7,444 bases of DNA from NCBI GenBank assembly GCA_903837365.1, contig CAILUF010000231.1:1-7444 (forward strand), read 5' to 3'. Below, one piece after another: positions 1-5,303 of the stretch (position 1 is the first letter of the stretch; each line of letters begins with the position of its first letter). This DNA comes from an uncultured Alphaproteobacteria bacterium (GTDB lineage: Bacteria; Pseudomonadota; Alphaproteobacteria; Rickettsiales; UBA1997). Made by a program: the position numbers and the translations under genes. The notes beneath the pieces were generated by a model that saw only the letters and a program-made list of their open reading frames with translations, was not told the DNA's origin and did no database searches.

Positions 1-203
1 AAATAAAAATAGAATAATTATATCTTTCATTTTTTTGGTTATTTTTAATTTCTATTTTAAAGAATAAATTTAAAGAATAATTTTTTGGGGATTTTTATTT
101 TGTAATTAAAGAGTTAATAAATAATAAAACTGAATTAAAATTTTAGTTGAAAAAAAATAATTTATGATCGAGAGTTTTTGATAAAATAATATTTTCCAGA
201 AAT
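1..203. other. A+T-rich intergenic leader, no gene seen
   Basis: This stretch is almost entirely A and T and carries no credible ORF in either direction. The antisense reading frame that crosses it (143-472, minus) is a Phe/Leu-rich mirror of the A-runs in the downstream gene and is not supported as a gene. A weak promoter-like TAAAAT lies at 182-187, about 16 bases before the ORF that starts at 204, but no good -35 box stands at the right distance. A short repeat of AAAGAATAA occurs near 59-80. I assign nothing else here. Confidence 0.5.
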
Positions 204-842
204 ATGATTAAAAAAATTAAGAAAAATAAATCCATAAAAAACTCAAAAAAAATATCAAAAGAAGTTATTGAAATATCGATTTCAAAGGACTTATCCATAA
301 ATCCTGGATTAAAAAAGAAAGATAATAAAAACTTAGATTTGAATAAAGAAAAGTTGCTTAAAAAAAATAATTCAAAAAATAAAAATAGCAAATTACCAAT
401 AAGTGCAAAGAAAAATACTAAAAAATTAACAGTAAATTCACCAAAAAAATTGCCAAATAAAAAAATTATCAAAATAAATTTAAAAAAAAATCAGGATAAA
501 ATTCGTAAAAAAAATTCCCAAAAAATTATAAATTTTATCGATTGGTCAAAGATTAATCCGATACAAAAATCCGATTTAAATATTGATAAAAATCAGGAGC
601 AATTTAATTTTTTACCACCCAATAATTCAAGTAATTTGCTTCAAAAACTAAAAGAGCAAAAAATCTCAAATCTAAATTTGCAGGATTGCCCTTTAAATTA
701 TGCTAGGAAACGTATTGCTAAATATATTGTTAACCGTCGAGCTCAGAACTCTTACAACCATCACCATCAATCGCTCAGTAAAAAAATAAAAAATGAATCA
801 TTGGTTAGAAATCATGATGACCAAAATACCACAAAGCATTAA
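204..842 (+). CDS. Lysine-rich hypothetical protein (212 aa), function unknown
   Basis: I do not recognise this protein. The ORF starts at the only Met in the frame and ends with TAA. By my count about 48 of 212 residues are Lys, and about a third of the first 110 residues are Lys, with Asn, Ser and Ile making up most of the rest. That N-terminal half looks like a disordered basic tail and has no membrane segment or signal peptide. The C-terminal half is compositionally more ordinary: Trp114 in FIDWSK, a Pro-Pro pair, one Cys, a basic helix-like stretch ending in VNRRAQ (about residues 167-180) and a His cluster (NHHHQ). A nucleic-acid-binding role is conceivable from charge alone, but that is inference. 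No Shine-Dalgarno sequence precedes the ATG. The gene converges on mrcA. A-runs of 9 and 8 bases (482-490, 507-514) lie within it. In DNA this A-rich, Lys/Asn codons arise easily, so a non-coding origin of the N-terminal half is possible; the C-terminal half argues for a real gene. Confidence 0.5.
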   Translation: MIKKIKKNKSIKNSKKISKEVIEISISKDLSINPGLKKKDNKNLDLNKEKLLKKNNSKNKNSKLPISAKKNTKKLTVNSPKKLPNKKIIKINLKKNQDKIRKKNSQKIINFIDWSKINPIQKSDLNIDKNQEQFNFLPPNNSSNLLQKLKEQKISNLNLQDCPLNYARKRIAKYIVNRRAQNSYNHHHQSLSKKIKNESLVRNHDDQNTTKH

Positions 843-938
843 CATATTTTCAACTTAACTTGGTTGATTTCAAAAAGATTTTTATCGTCTAATTTTCTAA
901 CTAGATCATTTCTTAATTAAGCTAAATTTTTATCATTA

Positions 939-956
939 ATTGATATCGCTATCAAT
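939..956. terminator. Perfect 7-bp hairpin between convergent genes, weak terminator candidate
   Basis: The sequence ATTGATA-TCGC-TATCAAT forms a perfect 7-bp stem with a 4-base loop, in the 184-base spacer between the lysine-rich ORF and the 3' end of mrcA. Its position suits a bidirectional terminator for the two convergent genes. However, it is mostly A/T pairs and no run of T follows it on either strand, so intrinsic termination is only weakly supported. Confidence 0.25.
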
Positions 957-960
957 CTTC

Positions 961-1026
961 ATCGAGTTGCAATAAATTATTTTAAACATATTAAACTTGA
1001 TGATATTTAGAAATGATCAACTCGAT
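961..1026. repeat. Long-loop inverted repeat at the 3' end of mrcA
   Basis: ATCGAGTTG at 961-969 and CAACTCGAT at 1018-1026 are perfect 9-base reverse complements separated by 48 A+T-rich bases. The right arm abuts the mrcA stop codon (1029-1027 on the minus strand). In the mrcA transcript the arms could pair just past the stop, giving a long-looped structure that might protect the 3' end. The loop is too long for a classical terminator. Confidence 0.35.
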
Positions 1027-3567
1027 TTAGTAAATCCCCTTAGGATCATTTTCTTGAAGTTTATTGTTAATTACATTTTGATTGGAATCTTCATTGACTT
1101 GAATTTTATTATTAGATTGCGTATCGGAATTTTCATTATCATTGGAGCTTTGATTTTCATCAGCTTCCATAACGCTATCATTATTTTTGAAAGCTTCGAA
1201 AAATATTTTTTCCTTAGGAGTTTCAACGGTTGGATGACGTCCCGTAGTACGATCAATTTTAACAAACTTGATTGAACTTGGAACGCGAAACGGCGTGGAA
1301 GGTTTATCTTTCAAAGCTTCTTTCATGAAATTTATGAATACTGGCATAGCTACCGATGCTCCAGTTTCCTCATTTCCAAGAGTTCGCGGATTATCAAAGC
1401 CGATATAAACTGCAACTACCAAATCCGGTGAAAATCCAACAAACCATGAGTCGAAGGAGTTGTTGGTTGTTCCGGTTTTACCGCCAAGAACTTTACCAAT
1501 TGATTTGGCTCGCGCAGCAGTTCCGCGATCAACTACGCCCTGAAGCATAAAGGTGATTTGATAGGCAGTTGCTGAATCAGTAATTTCATCTTTATCATCA
1601 TTTAGTTGAGGGATGGCAAGGGCTGGAACTTCTTTATTTGCATATTCTTCAAGATTTTCAATCGAGCATTTTCTGCATTCGCGATTATCTCTGCGAAAAA
1701 TAGTATTGCCATCGCGATCTTGAATTTTTTCAATCATGGCTGGAGTAATTTTTTTCCCGCCATTAACCATCATCGCGTAAGCAGTAGCAAGCTTCATAAC
1801 CGTTGTTTCTGTTGAGCCTAAAACCAAAGAATATATTTTCTTTGGATTGTCATTAACGCCAAATCTTTTGACCACTTCAACAACTTTATCCAAACCAACT
1901 TGATCAGCTAAGCGAACAGTGGTAACGTTTCGTGATTGTTCTAAACCAGTGCGTAAAGTCGTTGGTCCATAAAATTCTTGTGAATAATTTGAAGGTTGAT
2001 AAGGAGGTAATCCACTTCCTTGATTAAGGGAAATTTCTTCGTCCATTATGATCGAAGCAGGAGTCAAGCCATTTTCAATCGCTGCAATATAACCAAATGT
2101 TTTCATGGTTGAGCCGGGTTGACGCATCGCTTGGGTTGCGCGATTAAATTGATTTGGCGTATCGACATATCCACCAGTCATTGCCAAAACTCTTCCCGTA
2201 TGCGGATCCATAGCAACAAATCCACCATTGACTTCAGGAATTTGTTTTAAATTGTAAACTCCATCTTTCAAAGATTTTTGAGTAAGAATAACATCGCCAA
2301 CGCTAAAAATATCTGAAATTTTTTTGGGTGATAAACCAATGCGATCAACGCTGATATATTTTCTTGTTGATTTAAGCGAACTAAATTCGATGATTCCAAT
2401 CTCGCCATTTTCTATCCCAACCGTAGCACTATCCTTTGACAATGAGAGGATTACCGCTCTTTGCCAAGTTTCTTTGTAAATTTTTTTAGTATCAAATTTT
2501 TGGAGATTTTCCTGCCAATTACCAGTGCTATCTATTTTGCCTACAGCTCCGCGATAGCCATGCTTAATATCATATTCTTCAATGCCTTTTTCAAAAGCGT
2601 TAATTGCTACATCCTGAAGTTTAGGATCAAGAGTAGTACGAACCACAATACCATTTTCAAAAACACTGTCTGAGCCATAGAGATCGCTAAGCTCTTTTTT
2701 TACGCTGTCAGAAAAAAAACTAGCGCGAGTTACTTCGTCAGCCTGTTTGGGTTTTAAGCTAATTGGTTTATCCATGGCGATAAATCCATCTTCTTCACTG
2801 ATAAAATTTTCATCGATCATGCGTTGAATTACCCAATTTCTTCGCTCCTTGGCTTTTTCAATATTTTTGCGCGGATCTAGTTTCGATGGAGCTTTCGGTA
2901 AAGTTGCAAGTAATGCCATTTCCTCCAAAGTTAATTCGTCAATTGATTTATCGAAATAAGCTTGCGATGCTGCAACTACTCCATATGCTCCCGAACCTAG
3001 ATAAATCTGGTTTAAATATAGTTCAAGAATTTGATCTTTAGGAAAAACTTGTGAAATTCGAAAAGCTAATATCGCTTCTTTGATTTTTCTTTGCAAAGTT
3101 CTTTCGCGAGTAAGTAGAAAATTTTTTACTACTTGCTGAGTTATTGTGGATGCTCCTCCCATGCTTGTATCTCCTCGCATCAACGAAAATAAATTATTTA
3201 CGGAAGTACGAAAAATTGCTAAAAAATCAATTCCCGAATGTTTATAAAAATTTGAATCTTCAGCTGCTAAAAAGGCGTTGATAAGATTTTGAGGAATATT
3301 TTTGATTGGCACAAAAATTCTTTTTTCTTTCGAAAATTCATTGAGAAGCGAACCATCGGCTGAATAAATTCGCGTAGTGATCATCGGACTATAATTTTTT
3401 AATTGCTCATAATCTGGTAGATTTTCACTATATTTTTTAAAAATAAAAAAACCAAAAGCTGTAAAAATTACCAAGAAAAAAATCGTTACCGCAACCAATG
3501 CTCCCAAGGTTTTTCGAACTGTTGTGTTAACTGTTTTATTTAATGTTTCTTTAATTGTTTTGTCCAT
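1027..3567 (-). CDS. mrcA: Penicillin-binding protein 1A, bifunctional transglycosylase/transpeptidase
   Basis: This class A PBP polymerises lipid II into glycan strands and cross-links their peptides on the outer face of the inner membrane. At 846 aa it has normal family length. A short cytoplasmic N-terminus is followed by one membrane anchor (about residues 20-43). The GT51 domain (about 65-250) shows catalytic Glu103 in EDSNFYKHSGID, GASTITQQ near 138-145 and the KIKEAILAFRISQ helix with Glu164. An OB-like insert occupies about 337-430. The transpeptidase domain (about 447-745) has the nucleophile motif S486-TM-K489, the SxN motif S545-R-N547 and K697-T-G699-T. The residue after the active-site Lys is Thr (KTF) rather than the common Pro. 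A Cys pair (RECRKC, 631 and 634) lies between SxN and KTG. The last ~55 residues form an acidic, Asn-rich tail. The start is fixed by AGGT five bases upstream. The gene lies 53 bases after the amidase gene and is probably cotranscribed with it. Confidence 0.97.
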   Translation of the reverse strand: MDKTIKETLNKTVNTTVRKTLGALVAVTIFFLVIFTAFGFFIFKKYSENLPDYEQLKNYSPMITTRIYSADGSLLNEFSKEKRIFVPIKNIPQNLINAFLAAEDSNFYKHSGIDFLAIFRTSVNNLFSLMRGDTSMGGASTITQQVVKNFLLTRERTLQRKIKEAILAFRISQVFPKDQILELYLNQIYLGSGAYGVVAASQAYFDKSIDELTLEEMALLATLPKAPSKLDPRKNIEKAKERRNWVIQRMIDENFISEEDGFIAMDKPISLKPKQADEVTRASFFSDSVKKELSDLYGSDSVFENGIVVRTTLDPKLQDVAINAFEKGIEEYDIKHGYRGAVGKIDSTGNWQENLQKFDTKKIYKETWQRAVILSLSKDSATVGIENGEIGIIEFSSLKSTRKYISVDRIGLSPKKISDIFSVGDVILTQKSLKDGVYNLKQIPEVNGGFVAMDPHTGRVLAMTGGYVDTPNQFNRATQAMRQPGSTMKTFGYIAAIENGLTPASIIMDEEISLNQGSGLPPYQPSNYSQEFYGPTTLRTGLEQSRNVTTVRLADQVGLDKVVEVVKRFGVNDNPKKIYSLVLGSTETTVMKLATAYAMMVNGGKKITPAMIEKIQDRDGNTIFRRDNRECRKCSIENLEEYANKEVPALAIPQLNDDKDEITDSATAYQITFMLQGVVDRGTAARAKSIGKVLGGKTGTTNNSFDSWFVGFSPDLVVAVYIGFDNPRTLGNEETGASVAMPVFINFMKEALKDKPSTPFRVPSSIKFVKIDRTTGRHPTVETPKEKIFFEAFKNNDSVMEADENQSSNDNENSDTQSNNKIQVNEDSNQNVINNKLQENDPKGIY

Positions 3568-3572
3568 TATTT

Positions 3573-3577
3573 ACCTA
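3573..3577 (-). promoter_or_regulatory. Ribosome binding site of mrcA
   Basis: On the minus strand TAGGT ends five bases before the mrcA ATG. It is the one reasonable Shine-Dalgarno match at a gene start in this window; the lysine-rich ORF and glmS have none. It supports the annotated mrcA start. Confidence 0.5.
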
Positions 3578-3620
3578 TTAAATTTTGCTAAATAAATTAC
3601 ATTTTAAAAAAATAATTTTT

Positions 3621-5081
3621 TTAAGTTTTAATTTTACTAAAATATTCTTCAATAGCTTTTACTAAGCTTTCACAAACTTTTCTTTTATAGCTAATGCTGT
3701 TCAGTAATTTTTCCTCATCAGAATTTGATAGATAGCCAAGCTCCACTAAAACCGAAGCCATATCTGGAGCGGTTAAAACCGCAAATCCAGCAAAGCGATG
3801 AGTATTTTGTAAAATTTCAATATTTGATTCCTTAACATTCTTAATAACCTTATTTGCAAAAATTGCCGAATTATTTTTGGCATTACGTTGCGATAAATCA
3901 ATTAAGGTTTTCATTATATCAACACTAGCTCCCAAAAAATTTACGCCATTAATTATATCCGCTTGATTCTCCTTGCGAGCTAGTAATTCCGCTTGTTTAT
4001 CCGAAGATTGTTCCGATAAAGTGTAAATTGAAAATCCCGTAATATCGTCATCGCCAATCGCATTAACATGTAAGGAAATAAAAAGATCAGCATTTTTTTT
4101 TCGCGCTAACTCAACTCTGCGTCGAAGATTGATAAATATATCAGAATTACGAGTTAAGTAAACTTTGTAATTCTTAGTGGTTTTTAACTGTTTATAAAGT
4201 TCTCTACTAAAAGATAAGGTAATATTTTTTTCTTTGGATCTTAAATAATTTCCAACCGTTCCAGGATCTTTTCCGCCATGACCTGCATCAATTACAATCA
4301 CTGGAATTTTATTGATTTTTTTAACCAGTTCATCTTTGTTTAACTCTGTTGTTTTATTTTGTTTTGGTTGATCATTAATAATTTTTTTATCGTTATTTAT
4401 CGCATTATTTAAAGCGATATCACTAGGAATATTTTTATTTGAATTGATTTTATTTGCTAATTTTAAACTATCTTTAATTGCAAAATTATCTGATTTATTT
4501 ACTTGATTTTTTGAGGTGATTTCTAATTTTTCTTTTGTGATTTCTGGTTTTGCTTTTACTTCCTTGGTTGTTGAATCACTATCATTTTCACTAATTGCAA
4601 TTTTGTCGATAAAGCTAGATAAGTCTGCATTTACAACGTTTATTTTGGCAATAATAGTTTGAGTTTTTTCGTCATAAAAACTTCTATCAACGGTTATTTT
4701 TTTTTGCAAAGAAAATTCAAGACGTAAAAAAATATCACTTGAATTGGCACTAAAACTTTGTGTAAAAAAAGTTAAGTTGGGTTGATATTTTTCATTGGCA
4801 AGTTGAGCATTTTCAATATCAATTACTAAGCGATGGGGATTTCTTAAAGTGTAAATTTTAAAGTTAGTTTTTTTTGATAATTTAATTTTTAACTGACTTT
4901 CATTTAGATTCAAATCCTTAAATTCAATATTTTTTACAACAATTTCTTGCGCCAAACATTCTTGCGTTAAGCAAATTGCTAAATTTATAGAAAGAAAAAT
5001 AATAATCATCAAGCAGTTAGCCCTAAATAGCTCTAGGGTTAAAGATCTAATTTTATTAATCTTAAAAATTGTCAAATACAC
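3621..5081 (-). CDS. amiC: Periplasmic N-acetylmuramoyl-L-alanine amidase (AMIN + Amidase_3, AmiC type)
   Basis: This zinc amidase cuts the bond between MurNAc and L-Ala, the reaction used to split septal peptidoglycan. The 486-aa frame begins with a basic segment and a hydrophobic stretch (about 24-38, MIIIFLSINLAICL), with likely signal cleavage after CLAQ near residue 45. An AMIN-like domain (about 47-150, containing RLVIDI) should target it to the wall or septum. A Lys/Asn/Ile-rich, probably disordered linker spans about 165-255. The Amidase_3 domain (about 259-483) shows zinc ligands His268 in DAGHGG, Glu284 and His338 in SLHVNA, and the catalytic Glu447 in VLVELGYLSN. The region around 361-400 (ADIINGV...LIDLSQ) resembles the regulatory helix insert of AmiA/B/C enzymes, which is relieved by EnvC- or NlpD-like activators. 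The GTG start at 5081 has no Shine-Dalgarno. ATG at 5009 (residue 25) is an alternative, but it would leave a signal peptide with no positive charge. The gene probably forms an operon with mrcA. The symbol amiC is by family resemblance. Confidence 0.93.
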   Translation of the reverse strand: MYLTIFKINKIRSLTLELFRANCLMIIIFLSINLAICLTQECLAQEIVVKNIEFKDLNLNESQLKIKLSKKTNFKIYTLRNPHRLVIDIENAQLANEKYQPNLTFFTQSFSANSSDIFLRLEFSLQKKITVDRSFYDEKTQTIIAKINVVNADLSSFIDKIAISENDSDSTTKEVKAKPEITKEKLEITSKNQVNKSDNFAIKDSLKLANKINSNKNIPSDIALNNAINNDKKIINDQPKQNKTTELNKDELVKKINKIPVIVIDAGHGGKDPGTVGNYLRSKEKNITLSFSRELYKQLKTTKNYKVYLTRNSDIFINLRRRVELARKKNADLFISLHVNAIGDDDITGFSIYTLSEQSSDKQAELLARKENQADIINGVNFLGASVDIMKTLIDLSQRNAKNNSAIFANKVIKNVKESNIEILQNTHRFAGFAVLTAPDMASVLVELGYLSNSDEEKLLNSISYKRKVCESLVKAIEEYFSKIKT

Positions 5082-5173
5082 AAACTGATAATAGAATTTT
5101 ATTTAATTTTGATTTCAAAATTTAAATTAAATTTGCGTTAACAAATTTTATTTTAAGTAAACTAAGCAATCTC

Positions 5174-5203
5174 ATTTTAAATTTCAAAAAAGAAAATTGT
5201 CAA
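5174..5203 (-). promoter_or_regulatory. Candidate sigma70 promoter for the amiC-mrcA operon
   Basis: On the minus strand a perfect -35 box TTGACA (5203-5198) is followed after 18 bases by TAAAAT (5179-5174), a five-of-six match to the -10 consensus. Transcription would start near 5167, leaving a leader of about 85 bases before the GTG at 5081. A second TTGACA in the same TTTGACAATTTT context lies inside the annotated start of the gene (5075-5070) but lacks a well-spaced -10. Confidence 0.5.
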
Positions 5204-5221
5204 AATATTAAAAAATAATTT

Positions 5222-5251
5222 TTTACAAAAGATTACAATTTACTTTGTTAT
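5222..5251 (+). promoter_or_regulatory. Weak candidate promoter for glmS
   Basis: TTTACA (5222-5227) matches the -35 consensus at five of six positions, and after 18 bases TGTTAT (5246-5251) matches the -10 at four of six. The start would fall near 5258, about 45 bases upstream of the glmS ATG. An alternative -10, TATAAA at 5259-5264, has no well-spaced -35. In DNA this A+T-rich such matches arise by chance. Confidence 0.3.
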
Positions 5252-5303
5252 TAGGCTTTATAAAGTGTTTGCAGTTTAATTTAACTAATTTAATTTAAAA
5301 AAA

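Larger units (their letters stand above)
5082..5303. other. Divergent intergenic region between amiC and glmS
   Basis: This 222-base, strongly A+T-rich spacer separates two divergent transcription units that both serve peptidoglycan. It contains a good minus-strand promoter candidate (5174-5203) and a weaker plus-strand one (5222-5251). A perfect 10-base palindrome CTTTATAAAG at 5256-5265 lies near the expected glmS start of transcription and could be an operator or chance in A+T-rich DNA. No ORF or structured RNA is evident. Confidence 0.5.

Noticed and set aside
143..472. Minus-strand 109-aa Phe/Leu-rich frame that looks like a membrane protein
   Set aside because: It is the complement of the A-rich Lys codons of the ORF at 204-842. 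Runs of T read as Phe and Leu and mimic membrane segments without further evidence.
997..1275. Plus-strand 92-aa frame overlapping the 3' end of mrcA
   Set aside because: It lies antisense to the well-supported mrcA C-terminal tail, and its Ile/Phe-rich sequence mirrors the A+T-rich codons of that tail.
1356..2673. Several 60-70 aa plus-strand frames within mrcA
   Set aside because: All lie antisense to conserved PBP1A catalytic sequence and have no recognisable domain or ribosome binding site.
3604..3624. 9-bp A/T-only inverted repeat (T2A7-TAA-T7A2) at the amidase stop as a terminator between amiC and mrcA
   Set aside because: It has no G/C pair and no following T-run on the minus strand, arises easily in such A+T-rich DNA, and the 53-base gap with a downstream Shine-Dalgarno fits cotranscription.
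4960..5009. Lipoprotein signal (Cys in LAIC) in the amidase
   Set aside because: Ile at the position before Cys does not fit the lipobox, where Gly, Ala or Ser is expected, and a standard cleavage after CLAQ is more plausible.
5221..5303. A glmS ribozyme/riboswitch in the glmS leader
   Set aside because: The leader is too short and too A+T-rich, with no G+C-paired core. That ribozyme is known from Gram-positive bacteria.
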